A stretch of DNA of 64,000 nucleotides from G025836975 sp048751585 (GCF_048751585.1 NZ_JAZHOB010000002.1:496001-560000); one strand, 5' to 3'. Counted from the stretch's first letter, positions 16,410 to 25,339 are shown. Made by a program: numbers and translations. Notes: a model not told the origin generated them from the letters alone.

Positions 16410-17570
16410 TTACTTGACGTCGACTTTCCCGACAATGACTTCCTGACCGTCTTTAATGTTGCCTATAAAGACAGGTGCCTGGATCTGATGATTATTGCCG
16501 TACAGGTCTTGGCCGCCCCAGGCCAAGGCGCCCTGCATGCCCTCGAAGGGGGAGAGCTTGATCAGCGCTTCGCGAACCTTGTCCGTATCCGTGACCGTTC
16601 CTGCATCCTGAAGCGCCTTGAACAGCATACGAGCGCCATCGTAGAAGAAGACATTGAATGCGTTCATGGGAGCGGGATAGAAGTTTGTATATTGCTTTTC
16701 CAGCCACTTGTATTTTTCGGCCGAGGTGTCTGCAGCCACATAGGTGACCGTACCTTCCGCAAACTCTTTTCCGGCGGCTTTGACGATCTCTGGCACGCCG
16801 GGCCCGCCAATCTTGGTGAAGAGGCCCTGGTAACCCAGCTCACGTGCTTGCCGGATGATCAAGCCCGCAGTGCCTGGAGGCGTGGTATCGAGCTCGATGA
16901 TATCGGGTTTCTTGGCGATGATTCGGGTAAGGAACGATTGAAAGTCGCGCGAGGAGCGCTCGAACAGTTCAGAGCCAATAATGTCGTAGCCGGATTTCTT
17001 GTACGCGGCGATTTGCGCTTTTTGGCTATCCCATCCGGTTTGATCGTTTGGCGAAATGATTGCCACGGTCTTCAGGTTGGGGTGGTGTTCCTTGACCCAG
17101 TTGATGATGGGTTGGACAATTTCCGCGGTTGTCGGCAGGACGCGAAAAATATACTTCACGTCTTTGAGCATTTGCGGCGTGTAGGTGTTGACCAGCCCTA
17201 TCACCTTGTTCTGTTCGTATATGGGCTTGACCGCCAAGCCTGACGCCGAGCCCAGGGGACCCAGAACGAACTTCACACGGTCTTGCTCGATCAGTCGTGT
17301 GGCGGCGGACACGCCTTGCGCGGCTTTGTAGGAGTCGTCGTAGGAAATGACTTCCAGCTTGTAGGTCTTGTCGCCCACTTTCAGGCCGCCGGCCTCGTTG
17401 ATTTCCTTGGCCGCGATCTTGGTGCCGCCGTCGACCCCGCGGCCCCATTCGGAACCGGGGCCATCGAGCGCGCTGACCACGCCGATCTTGAGAACTTCTT
17501 GCGCCGAAGCGCCCGCCATCAGGCTGAGCCCGAACGCCAGGGCGGTTGCCTTTTTCATCATCTTGTTCAT
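16410..17570 (-). CDS. LivK-type periplasmic substrate-binding protein (second system)
   Basis: A 386-residue exported receptor of the Periplas_BP_6 family. Signal peptide MKKATALAFGLSLMAGASA is followed by QEVLKIGVVSALDGPG. The N-lobe GRGVDGGTKIAAKEINEAGG and the inter-lobe KTVAIISPNDQTGWDSQ are typical for the family. An AGGAG box lies 7 bases before the ATG. It is the first transporter gene after the flavin monooxygenase in the minus-strand cluster. Ligand unknown; its operon partners (CoA ligase, monooxygenase, hydrolases) suggest a carboxylic acid more than an amino acid. Confidence 0.92.
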   Translation of the reverse strand: MNKMMKKATALAFGLSLMAGASAQEVLKIGVVSALDGPGSEWGRGVDGGTKIAAKEINEAGGLKVGDKTYKLEVISYDDSYKAAQGVSAATRLIEQDRVKFVLGPLGSASGLAVKPIYEQNKVIGLVNTYTPQMLKDVKYIFRVLPTTAEIVQPIINWVKEHHPNLKTVAIISPNDQTGWDSQKAQIAAYKKSGYDIIGSELFERSSRDFQSFLTRIIAKKPDIIELDTTPPGTAGLIIRQARELGYQGLFTKIGGPGVPEIVKAAGKEFAEGTVTYVAADTSAEKYKWLEKQYTNFYPAPMNAFNVFFYDGARMLFKALQDAGTVTDTDKVREALIKLSPFEGMQGALAWGGQDLYGNNHQIQAPVFIGNIKDGQEVIVGKVDVK

Positions 17571-17633
17571 GTCTGTCTCCTGTAAACGGGAAATTGGACT
17601 TCCATTTGTTGTATATGAACTGCTTGAAACCGA

Positions 17634-19418
17634 CTACTGCTCTTTCGGCAAGAGGCCCAGCTCGGCCGCTTTGATTTGCAGGGCAAGGTAGCGCGAGTAA
17701 ATTCGGCACTGAGAGAATGCCCCACCTGTGAACCAGAGCCCCGCCTGTTTGGTTCGCCTCCACATATTGCGCAGTTCCTGTGATTCATCAAAGCCCCAAA
17801 TAGGCCCGACCCGCTGCGCTACGGATTCGCCAAACAGCTGCGGCAGAAGATGCTCGGGCCCTTTATAACCCGTTGCCAGGACAATCAGCTTGCTGTCGAT
17901 CAGGCGCCCATCGTGCAGTCGCGCACCCTGGGCTTCGAACGACGCGATGTCGGCATACTGTATCAGGCCGATCTCGCGGTTGGCTATGAGGTCGGAGCCC
18001 CCGACGTTGAAGTAGTAGCCGCCCCCGCGGCTACGGAACTTCAGGGGCCAGCCGGTTTCGTCGAGATCCAGGCGGAACCCCGCCTGTGTCAGTTTTTCAT
18101 GAAGCGGGGCGTCGAATTCGCGCGCCTTGACGGTCAAGAGCTTGTGCGTCGCCTTCAGGACGTCGAGGGGGATGGATGAGCTGATCAGATCCCGATCGGC
18201 GAAAACGGGGCCTTCGCCGTAAAAGAGTCCGTCGTACAGCTGGGCGCTTGGCTCGACGTTCACCACTTCGGTTGGGCTGCGCTGCACCATCGTCACGCGG
18301 GCGCCATGGCCGTGCAGATCCTGGGCGATGTCGTGCGCGCTGGTGCCCGTGCCGAAGATGAGCACTTCTTTATCTTTCCATGTCGCGCCATCCGAGAACT
18401 GGCTTGAGTGCAGCACGGGGCCTTCAAAGCGCTCAAGGGTCGGTATGGCAGGTATGTTGGGCGTGCCGCTGATGCTGGTCGCCATCACTATATGGCGCGG
18501 GCGGACGACCCGCTCCGACCCGTCTTTCAGGCGCAGCCTGGCGTTCCAGACTCCGGCGCTCTCGTCGCGACCGGCGCCCTCGAACGAGGTGCTGGTCCAG
18601 AAGTTGATTTCCATCGCCTCTGCATAGAACTCCAGCCAGTTGGCGATCTTGTCCTTGGGAATATAGTTGGGCCAGCTTGACGGGAACGGCAGGTAGGGCA
18701 GATGGTTGCTGGGGGTCATGTTGTGCAGCTTTAGCGCGTGATAGCGCAGCCGCCAGTTATCCCCCACGCGCGCCATGCGGTCGACAATCAAGGCGTCGAT
18801 GCCCAAGGCATTGAGTGTTGCCGCGGCGCTCAGCCCCGCGTGGCCGCCTCCGACGATCAGGACCTCGGGATCGGAGTCTTTGTATAGCTTTTGCTCCCGC
18901 CGCTTGTCCAGCCAGTTGGGGCCGTGCCAGTCACGCTCGAAGGGAGGCTCTTCCTTCCGCAGACGGATTGTTTCTTCTTCGTGGCCCGTCAGGTCGCGCA
19001 GCGCGGTCAGCAGGGACCAGGCTTGCGGATGCGCGGGGTCGACCTTGTTTCGCCGTATGCGGACCAGGCCGGTGCCTTTGGCCGTAGCCGTTTCGAATCG
19101 AATGATGGCTTCGATCACTTTTTCACCGGCCCGTTCCACCTCAAACGGTTGGGTTCGCGTTGGGTCGATCTCGAAATTGCCGGCGCGGGCTTGTTCCGCA
19201 AACGTTGAAAGCTGGTCCGCTACGCGCGCATTGCCGGAGATCGTGCCAAAGTCCCAAGTTAGTGCCAGCAGGTCTCGCCAATGGCAATCGGCGTCGAACA
19301 GCGAACCGAGCCGTTCGGGGTTCTTGTCGCTTATGGCGCTGTTGAGTCGCTCCAGCCAAGTTTCGGCTACCGCCTTGGCAGTGACTTCTGCTGCGTTCTC
19401 AACCAAAGATGAATTCAC
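17634..19418 (-). CDS. Class B flavin-dependent monooxygenase with N-terminal NTF2-like extension
   Basis: A 594-residue cytoplasmic NADPH/FAD monooxygenase. Residues about 15-150 form a separate alpha+beta region resembling an NTF2/SnoaL-like domain. The FAD motif GGGHAGLSAAA is at about 190-200, the fingerprint FEGPVLHSSQF at 331-341 (FxGxxxHxxxF) and the NADP motif GTGTSAHDIAQ at 356-366. The fingerprint ends in F instead of the WP of type I Baeyer-Villiger enzymes, so it is of the FMO/YUC-like kind. It starts with GTG at 19418, with AAGGA 8 bases upstream. It could insert oxygen at a heteroatom, carbon or ketone of the imported substrate; the exact reaction is not readable. Confidence 0.88.
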   Translation of the reverse strand: MNSSLVENAAEVTAKAVAETWLERLNSAISDKNPERLGSLFDADCHWRDLLALTWDFGTISGNARVADQLSTFAEQARAGNFEIDPTRTQPFEVERAGEKVIEAIIRFETATAKGTGLVRIRRNKVDPAHPQAWSLLTALRDLTGHEEETIRLRKEEPPFERDWHGPNWLDKRREQKLYKDSDPEVLIVGGGHAGLSAAATLNALGIDALIVDRMARVGDNWRLRYHALKLHNMTPSNHLPYLPFPSSWPNYIPKDKIANWLEFYAEAMEINFWTSTSFEGAGRDESAGVWNARLRLKDGSERVVRPRHIVMATSISGTPNIPAIPTLERFEGPVLHSSQFSDGATWKDKEVLIFGTGTSAHDIAQDLHGHGARVTMVQRSPTEVVNVEPSAQLYDGLFYGEGPVFADRDLISSSIPLDVLKATHKLLTVKAREFDAPLHEKLTQAGFRLDLDETGWPLKFRSRGGGYYFNVGGSDLIANREIGLIQYADIASFEAQGARLHDGRLIDSKLIVLATGYKGPEHLLPQLFGESVAQRVGPIWGFDESQELRNMWRRTKQAGLWFTGGAFSQCRIYSRYLALQIKAAELGLLPKEQ

Positions 19419-19509
19419 TCTTGTGTTCCTTTAAATCTACTGTCGTTCCATGTCTGGCGGAAAAAATAGTGCGATGCTGCGCACGGCCTGAAGTATTCGA
19501 TTTGCCTGA

Positions 19510-19971
19510 TCAGAGCACCTCATGGATGTCGTACCCCGGGCCCGACGGCAGTCTCCATCCATTTCCTATGGCGACTATCGTATTCAGCCGGGCATGTTTC
19601 GGCGACGCCGTTTCGAAGCCGCAGGCGACCCGGTAGTAATACTCGGCGGGGTCGACCTCCTCGCCGCGGCCCAGTCTTTCAAGTGCGTCAGGGGAGCCGC
19701 TGCGCCACCCCTGATAGGCCATCACCAGCAGCTCGCCATCGTTCGTCTGCAGGGGTAGCCTGACGTCCATCCGAAACCAGGTGCCGGCGGGATCCACGAT
19801 GATCCAGTCCGTGCCGCCAGGAAGCACGATGCCCGAGAGTTCCGGACCTTCAAACGTCCCCCCCGCAACAGGGGCTATGCGCCGGCTGCTGATGGGGGAT
19901 TGACCAACGACATGATGGGCGCCAACTTCAAGGCTTAGGCGAAACATGAATCTGGTCTGGATTTCGTTCAT
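19510..19971 (-). CDS. DUF3237 (UPF0311) protein
   Basis: A 153-residue protein of the DUF3237 family: GGTFEGPELSGIVLPGGTDW at about 37-56, DVRLPLQTNDGELLVMAYQG and the YYYRVACGFETAS segment are the family's conserved blocks. It is thought to be a single beta-barrel domain of unknown function and is often seen in catabolic clusters of Proteobacteria. AAGGA lies 8 bases before the ATG. It is the most upstream gene of the minus-strand set that includes the monooxygenase (91-base gap). Confidence 0.82.
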   Translation of the reverse strand: MNEIQTRFMFRLSLEVGAHHVVGQSPISSRRIAPVAGGTFEGPELSGIVLPGGTDWIIVDPAGTWFRMDVRLPLQTNDGELLVMAYQGWRSGSPDALERLGRGEEVDPAEYYYRVACGFETASPKHARLNTIVAIGNGWRLPSGPGYDIHEVL

Positions 19972-20079
19972 TTGGTTTTCCTTGGGGCGGTTTCAGCGGA
20001 ATTGCCGTGTGGCCCCTATACGAGCTGAAAATGAAAGGCATCGGATGGTGGCCACTGTTGTTGCATGGACCTTGCTTGG

Positions 20080-21069
20080 TCAGTCAACGGTTGCGCCCGA
20101 AGCAGTCACGATGGCCCCCCACTTGGATGTTTCAGCATCCATGAATGCCCGTGTGGCTTCCGGGGTTAGCATGTCGTCGGTCTCCGCGCCGAGCTGCGTC
20201 AGGCGCTTTTTGATCTCGGGGTTCGTGAGCGCTTTGTTTACAGCCTGGTTGACGGCTTTGACGATATCCCCGGGAGTGCCTGCCGGGGCGAGCAATGCGG
20301 TCCATGTATAGGCTTGAAACCCCTTCAGGCCGGCTTCGTCCGTGGTGGGAACGTCGGGCAACAAGGCGGAGCGCTGAGCTGACGCGATGCTTAGAGCACG
20401 CAGCGAGCCGGCCTGGGCCAGTCGCGTCGTGGCGGCGGCAGTACCGAATGCGAAGGTGACGTGCCCGCCGATGACGTCGTTCAGGCCGGGCATCTCGCCT
20501 TTATATGGCGCGTGCACGGCGCTGGTTTTGGTCTCGATCTTGAAGGATTCCCCGGCCACGTGTGTCGGACTGCCAATGCCTGAAGACGCGAAGCTGTGCT
20601 TATCGGGATTCTTGTGGAGCAGGTTGATCAGATCCTGCTGGTTCTGGATGGGAAGCCGGGGGTCCACGGTGAGGACCAGCGGTACTTTCGCTACCAGGGC
20701 AATGGGTAGGAAATCTTTCTGCGAGTCGTACGGGAGTTTTTTATACAGGGTCTGGTTGATGGAGTGCGCCAGGGTCGTGATCAATAAGGTGTATCCATCC
20801 GCCGGTGCCTTGGCCACAATTTCCGTGCCTAGCGTGACTCCGGATCCAGGGCGATTCTCGACGACCACCGGCGTGTTCAATGACTTCGAAATATCTTCTG
20901 CGATGATGCGCGCAGTGATGTCGGTATTTCCGCCTGGCCCGTAGGGTATGACGACCCGGATTGGACGGTCAGGGTAGGTTGCGGCAGCAGACGGTTGGGT
21001 GAGCCATAGCGAGGAACAGACCATGGCTGCGATGGCTGCTGGAAGGAAGCGGCGAAGTGTTGGGTTCAT
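20080..21069 (-). CDS. Bug-type tripartite tricarboxylate receptor (TctC family)
   Basis: A 329-residue exported receptor. The start MNPTLRRFLPAAIAAMV with AAATYPDRPIR after the cleavage site is typical of Bug proteins, as are VVIPYGPGGNTDITAR (loop that binds the ligand carboxylate), ENRPGSGVTLGTE, PADGYTLL and VPYKG-like HAPYKGEMP. GGAG lies 8 bases before the ATG at 21069; the frame continues upstream through an operator and promoter, so longer starts are ruled out. No TctA/TctB genes are near. It faces the MmgE/PrpD gene across a shared regulatory region. Bug proteins commonly bind carboxylates or amides. Confidence 0.92.
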   Translation of the reverse strand: MNPTLRRFLPAAIAAMVCSSLWLTQPSAAATYPDRPIRVVIPYGPGGNTDITARIIAEDISKSLNTPVVVENRPGSGVTLGTEIVAKAPADGYTLLITTLAHSINQTLYKKLPYDSQKDFLPIALVAKVPLVLTVDPRLPIQNQQDLINLLHKNPDKHSFASSGIGSPTHVAGESFKIETKTSAVHAPYKGEMPGLNDVIGGHVTFAFGTAAATTRLAQAGSLRALSIASAQRSALLPDVPTTDEAGLKGFQAYTWTALLAPAGTPGDIVKAVNQAVNKALTNPEIKKRLTQLGAETDDMLTPEATRAFMDAETSKWGAIVTASGATVD

Positions 21070-21157
21070 ACTAGTCTCCGTTTTTGTGAGGTGCTGACAG
21101 AGGGCGATGCTGTCTCGCATTTTCGTCCGCGTATCTGTGCCTGTCTGTTCCTTAATT

Positions 21158-21176
21158 ACGATACGAAACGTATCGT
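21158..21176. promoter_or_regulatory. Operator 1, probable TetR-family site
   Basis: A perfect inverted repeat ACGATACG-AAA-CGTATCGT. On the minus strand it begins 4 bases after the -10 box of the Bug promoter, over the expected transcription start. It shares the core GATACG-N3-CGTAT with operator 2. The nearest candidate binder is the TetR gene at 22832. Confidence 0.8.
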
Positions 21177-21180
21177 TCAT

Positions 21181-21209
21181 ATAATATTTAGATCCTTGAT
21201 TCATGTCAA
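21181..21209 (-). promoter_or_regulatory. Sigma70-type promoter of the Bug receptor gene
   Basis: On the minus strand TTGACA (21204-21209) is followed by a 17-base spacer and TATTAT (21181-21186), close to the consensus with ideal spacing. It points to the receptor gene starting at 21069, leaving a leader of about 105 bases. Operator 1 lies directly downstream of the -10 box. Confidence 0.8.
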
Positions 21210-21256
21210 TTGGTGGTAATTGCTGATTCTGCACATTTATGTATTTATTAAAAAAA

Positions 21257-21286
21257 TTGACAGATACGATACGGATCGTATTTAAT
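21257..21286 (+). promoter_or_regulatory. Sigma70-type promoter of the MmgE/PrpD-TetR-flavoprotein genes
   Basis: TTGACA (21257-21262), 18-base spacer, TTTAAT (21281-21286; five of six consensus bases). It points to the gene at 21383. The spacer is occupied by operator 2, which also covers part of the -10 box. Confidence 0.75.
21266..21284. promoter_or_regulatory. Operator 2, probable TetR-family site
   Basis: ACGATACG-GAT-CGTATTTA: identical to operator 1 over the left arm and the inner five bases of the right arm (GATACG-N3-CGTAT). It fills the spacer between the -35 and -10 boxes of the plus-strand promoter, the classic position for repression by steric block. Confidence 0.75.
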
Positions 21287-21382
21287 ACATTTCAACTAAC
21301 ATAGCAGATTGAAGTCGGCCGCTCTTGGTGTTGTCGGCTTGGCCGGTTCTGAAAAATCCGGCTTTGTAAAGGATTGCTTATC

Positions 21383-22753
21383 ATGACGAGCGCTAACGCC
21401 GTTAGCGGTTCCGGGACTCTGGCCGCAGAGTTGGCGGCATTCGCTATGGACACTGAATGGAATGATCTCCCTCCAAAGGTTCAGCGCGAATCCATACGGT
21501 CGTTTGTCAACTGGGTTGGATGTGCGGTTGGAGGTTCGCGCAGCGCCACAGCCGATACGGCCATACGCGGCCTGCTTGAAATGTCCGGCCCGGGCGCCGT
21601 GCCCATTCTTGGACGGCGGGAGCGCCTGAACGTCGGGGATGCGGGCCTGATCAACTGTCTGACATCCGCCGCTGATACGTTTGATGATACCCATCTAAGC
21701 ACGATTACCCATCCGACCGGTCCCGTGGCCGCAGCGGTGCTGGCGGTTGCGGCAACCCGTCGCGTGGCTGGACGGGATCTTCTTCGTGCATTGACCGTTG
21801 GCATGGAGGTCGAGTGCCGTCTTAGCGTCTGCATCACAGATCCATCTTCCGGGGCGAACCCCGGCTGGTACATTACCGGGGTTTCGGGCAGTATTGGCAC
21901 TGCGGCGGCAGTGTCGTTGTTGCTGGGGGCCTCGCATCAACAACTGGCAATTGCGCTTTGTCTTGCCGCTACGCAAGCATCCGGACTGCGCGCTAGTCAC
22001 GGCTACATGTCGGTGGCCTTCGTCCCGGGTATTGCAACCCGCAATGGACTTGCATCGGCGTATTTGGCAATGGCCGGCTTTACGTCTGGCGATCATGTCA
22101 TTGAAGGACGCAATGGTCTATTGCCCGTGATTGCGCCGCAGGCAAAGCATCTGTCTGTGCTGGAGGGGCTTGGCTCGCGCTTCGAGATGCTTGGCAATGC
22201 ATACAAACCATATCCGTGTGGCATTGTCATCCATCCGTCAATAGATGCGTGCATAGATCTGTTCAAGCGTCTGCCGGCAGGGGCGGATATCGAACGAGTC
22301 GAGCTGGTGGTGCATCCGGGCGCGCTTGCCCTTTGTTGGCGAAAATTGCCTTCTACCGAGCCGGAGGCGCAGGTCAGTTTGTTCCATTGGGTGGCTGCTG
22401 CGTTGGTGCGCGGTAGCGCCGGACTGGAGGAAGGAAACGCGACTGCGGTCGCAGACCCCTTGATTAGACGCATTCAGACCGTTACCGGGGTGATCGAGGA
22501 TGCGGCGCTGGGGCCTGACCAGGCTAAAGCGAAGGTGTACTTGAGAGATGGCACAGTGCTGTCCAGCGAGACGCTGCATGCCACGGGCAGCCTTGCCAAC
22601 CCCATGACCGATCTTGCCTTGTCGGAAAAATTCCAGATGCTCGCAAGAAAGCGGCTTAGCCAGGAGCGTACGGAAGCGCTAATGGACGCGGGCTGGAAGC
22701 TGGCGGAAAGCCATGATGCCAGCAATATCAGTACACTTGCAATACCAGACTGA
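21383..22753 (+). CDS. MmgE/PrpD family protein
   Basis: A 456-residue cytoplasmic protein of the MmgE/PrpD fold (2-methylcitrate dehydratase, aconitate decarboxylase and relatives). Family blocks: SFVNWVGCAVGGSRSA near the N-terminus, ADTFDDTHLSTITHPTGPVA (the D-D-T-H active-site region), GVSGSIGTAAAVSLLLG and NAYKPYPCGIVIHPSIDA. The DDTH and KPYPC segments that line the active site are kept. ATG at 21383 has AAAGGA 9 bases upstream; a TTG at 21374 is too close to it. It could hydrate/dehydrate or decarboxylate a di- or tricarboxylate; many paralogues beside Bug genes are uncharacterised. Confidence 0.88.
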   Translation: MTSANAVSGSGTLAAELAAFAMDTEWNDLPPKVQRESIRSFVNWVGCAVGGSRSATADTAIRGLLEMSGPGAVPILGRRERLNVGDAGLINCLTSAADTFDDTHLSTITHPTGPVAAAVLAVAATRRVAGRDLLRALTVGMEVECRLSVCITDPSSGANPGWYITGVSGSIGTAAAVSLLLGASHQQLAIALCLAATQASGLRASHGYMSVAFVPGIATRNGLASAYLAMAGFTSGDHVIEGRNGLLPVIAPQAKHLSVLEGLGSRFEMLGNAYKPYPCGIVIHPSIDACIDLFKRLPAGADIERVELVVHPGALALCWRKLPSTEPEAQVSLFHWVAAALVRGSAGLEEGNATAVADPLIRRIQTVTGVIEDAALGPDQAKAKVYLRDGTVLSSETLHATGSLANPMTDLALSEKFQMLARKRLSQERTEALMDAGWKLAESHDASNISTLAIPD

Positions 22754-22831
22754 GCTGAACAGGGCCGTTATTTCAGAGTACGTGAGAAGGATAAATGTCA
22801 ACCCATATAATTTCCAGAGCCGGGACTGCCG

Positions 22832-23449
22832 ATGCCCCCCGCTGATTTGAACCATGTCGACGCAAAACCAGAAGTCCGTAAACGAGGACGGCCTCGCGCC
22901 GACGACACTCGGATTGCAATACTGAAGGCTGCTTATGCCCTAATGGTGGAGGGCGGGATATCGTCCTTTACGATTGAAGGCGTGGCGGCGCGTTCAGGTT
23001 CCGCGAAGACCACGATTTATCGCTGGTGGCCCAGCCGCGAGTCTTTGGCAGTGGCCGCCTTTATGACTGGCGCCTTGCCCAAGATATCTTTCCCGAACTC
23101 CGGATGTGCGGCTAACGATATCAAGGCACAGATGCATAAGGTGGCACGCGTCTATCGTGGCAAGACAGGGCGCGTGGTGCGCGACCTTGTTGCCGCGGGC
23201 ATCAGCAATTCCGCCGCCGCGAAGGCGTTTATCGACGGCTATGTATCGCAACGGCGGGAGGCTGTCCGGGAAGTTCTGAGGCGTGGGATGGAAAGTGGCG
23301 AGTTCGATGAAGGACTGGACATAGAGTCCGCCATAGACGTGCTTTACGGGCCCATGTTCTACAGGCTTCTGGTCGGGCACGGACCTATCGACCAGAAGTT
23401 CATCGACAGTACAGCAGGAATCGTCCTGTCGGGATTCGCTAAAAAATAG
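22832..23449 (+). CDS. TetR/AcrR family transcriptional regulator
   Basis: A 205-residue TetR-type repressor. A basic leader (RKRGRPRADDTRIAILKAA) leads into the helix-turn-helix TIEGVAARSGSAKTTIYRWW at about residues 50-69, followed by a C-terminal ligand domain of the TetR_C_11-like kind ending in VLSGFAKK. It lies between the MmgE/PrpD and flavoprotein genes in the same direction. The paired inverted repeats at 21158 and 21266 are its probable operators, so it would control both its own operon and the Bug receptor. The inducer may be the pathway substrate or its CoA ester (inference). Confidence 0.92.
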   Translation: MPPADLNHVDAKPEVRKRGRPRADDTRIAILKAAYALMVEGGISSFTIEGVAARSGSAKTTIYRWWPSRESLAVAAFMTGALPKISFPNSGCAANDIKAQMHKVARVYRGKTGRVVRDLVAAGISNSAAAKAFIDGYVSQRREAVREVLRRGMESGEFDEGLDIESAIDVLYGPMFYRLLVGHGPIDQKFIDSTAGIVLSGFAKK

Positions 23450-23542
23450 TCTATCGACGTCAAGGCCCAACGTCCCCTTTTGAAGTAATGTGGGCGAGGT
23501 CGCCTGATGGTAAATAGGGTCGTCATAAGGAGCCCAGGGTTG

Positions 23543-25246
23543 ATGGCTGCAACAACGAATGTTCATGAGTGTGATGTTCTGGTAATCGGTTCGGGTGCCG
23601 GTGGGTTTTCGGCCGCGATAACCGCCAGAAAGGCGGGTCTGGATGTCCTGATGACCGAGAAGGCGCCGGTCTTCGGCGGCACAACCGCCACGTCCGGAGG
23701 GTACTTATGGATCCCCTGCAACCATTTGATGGCCGATCGGGGCATGTCGGATGATATCGACGACGCTCGACGGTACCTTCGCGAGCATCTGGGTAGCGAT
23801 TACAACGAAGAATTTATCGAGTCCTATTTGAAGAATGGTCCTGCCATGGTCCGGTTCTTCGTCGAAGATATGGGTGTTGCCTTGTATATGTCGCAAGCGA
23901 TGCCTGACTATCATCCTTCGATGCCCGGGGCCAGGCTTGGCCGGTCGTTGCATGCCGCTCCCGTGAGTGCGACCGTTCTTGGCAAGGAGTTGCATCGCCT
24001 GCGCCCCCTGCCTCGCGAGTTGTCGCTGTTTGGCATGGGCGTCAGCTCGGGTTCGGATCTTGGGCATTTTTACCGGTTCGGGCGATCAATGAAATCAACC
24101 GTTCGCGTTTGCACGCTGTTGGCGAAATATGGCTGGGACAAGCTGCGCTATGGACGCGGGCAAGCCCTGGTCAATGGCAATGCGCTGATTGCCCGGATGG
24201 CGCGGGTGCTGCTGGACCTGGGCACTCCAGTCTGGACATTCTCGCCGGCGATGGAGTTGCTGATAGAGAATGGCAGGGTGGTGGGCGCCAGCATCAATCG
24301 GAATGGCCGCCATGTGGAAGTCCGCGCGCGTCGCGGAGTCGTGTTGGCCAGCGGCGGCTTCGCCCAAAACGCCGAACGCCGCTCGGCAATCTATTCACAC
24401 CCGGCGCTCGCTGATGAGCATGTATCCTTGACGGCTTCGGGCAATGTGGGCGATGGCGCCCGCATGGCGGAGCAAGCCGGAGGCTACATCGACACCCAGG
24501 TAAGCAATGCGGGCGCCTGGATGCCGATCTCGAAAGTGCCGCGTCCGGACGGTTCTTGGGGCGGCATCATTCACTCGGTGAACCAAGGAAAGCCTGGAAT
24601 GATCGCCGTGTTGCGCACTGGCCGGCGCTTTGCCGATGAAAGTGTTTCCTACCATGATTTTGTCGAGAAGCTGATCAAGCATCCCGATGCGGGGCGCCCC
24701 GCTGGTGCGTTCTTGATCTGTGACTCCGATGCGTTCAGCAGGTACGGTTTGGGATACGCCAAGCCTTTTCTGCCTTTGGGCAGCCTCTTGCGATCGGGGT
24801 ATCTGCTGCGGGCCCACAGCATTGGCGGTCTCGCAGACAAGATGGGCATTGATGCCCAGGTCCTGGAAGGCACCGTGGCAAACTACAACGCGCATGCCCG
24901 CCGTGGCGAAGACCCTGAATTCGGCAAGGGAAAGGACAGGTATGGACATTATTTGGGTGACACGGGGAACAGCTATAACCCCAATGTGGCGCCGCTTGAA
25001 AAAGGCCCGTACTACGCAGTATGGATGTATGCGGGAGACATCGGCAATTTTTCGGGCATCCGCACCGATGCGCATGCCCGGGCGTTACGGCCCGACGGCA
25101 GCGTCATACCCGGACTGTTTGCGGTGGGCAACGATATGGCCAGTGTATTCCGAGGCAGCTATCCGGGCGGAGGCTCGTTGATAGGGCCTGCAATGACATT
25201 TGGATTTGTCGCAGCCCGGTATCTGGCGGGGCGAGAGGAAGGCTGA
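23543..25246 (+). CDS. FAD-dependent dehydrogenase, 3-ketosteroid Delta1-dehydrogenase-like
   Basis: A 567-residue flavoprotein of the fumarate reductase/KstD superfamily. GSGAGGFSAAITARKAG near the start binds FAD; GGTTATSGGYLWIPCNHL and the C-terminal GNDMASVFRGSYPGGGS with IGPAMTFGFVAARYL are KstD-family blocks. In the catalytic C-terminal region KstD enzymes carry TKGG before LRTD; here it reads GDIGNFSGIRTD, so the substrate may not be a steroid. The ATG at 23543 has AAGGAG 11 bases upstream; an ATG at 23507 with a GAGG box would add 12 residues. It probably introduces a double bond next to a carbonyl in a ring substrate. Confidence 0.85.
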   Translation: MAATTNVHECDVLVIGSGAGGFSAAITARKAGLDVLMTEKAPVFGGTTATSGGYLWIPCNHLMADRGMSDDIDDARRYLREHLGSDYNEEFIESYLKNGPAMVRFFVEDMGVALYMSQAMPDYHPSMPGARLGRSLHAAPVSATVLGKELHRLRPLPRELSLFGMGVSSGSDLGHFYRFGRSMKSTVRVCTLLAKYGWDKLRYGRGQALVNGNALIARMARVLLDLGTPVWTFSPAMELLIENGRVVGASINRNGRHVEVRARRGVVLASGGFAQNAERRSAIYSHPALADEHVSLTASGNVGDGARMAEQAGGYIDTQVSNAGAWMPISKVPRPDGSWGGIIHSVNQGKPGMIAVLRTGRRFADESVSYHDFVEKLIKHPDAGRPAGAFLICDSDAFSRYGLGYAKPFLPLGSLLRSGYLLRAHSIGGLADKMGIDAQVLEGTVANYNAHARRGEDPEFGKGKDRYGHYLGDTGNSYNPNVAPLEKGPYYAVWMYAGDIGNFSGIRTDAHARALRPDGSVIPGLFAVGNDMASVFRGSYPGGGSLIGPAMTFGFVAARYLAGREEG

Positions 25247-25339
25247 GCACCGTCTCCGATGGCATGCCGTTTCTTGTCGGGCGAGAGAGCGATTCTGCTC
25301 GCTCGACACATTCGGTCGCGCTGTGTAGAAGGGCTCTTG

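Larger units (their letters stand above)
21070..21382. other. Divergent regulatory region (313 bases)
   Basis: AT-rich compared with its surroundings, it holds two back-to-back promoters, two matching inverted repeats and the two leaders. No open frame of interest was seen in it. Confidence 0.8.

Noticed and set aside
17634..19418. Type I Baeyer-Villiger monooxygenase
   Set aside because: The fingerprint ends in F instead of WP, so the class name is not supported; general class B monooxygenase kept.
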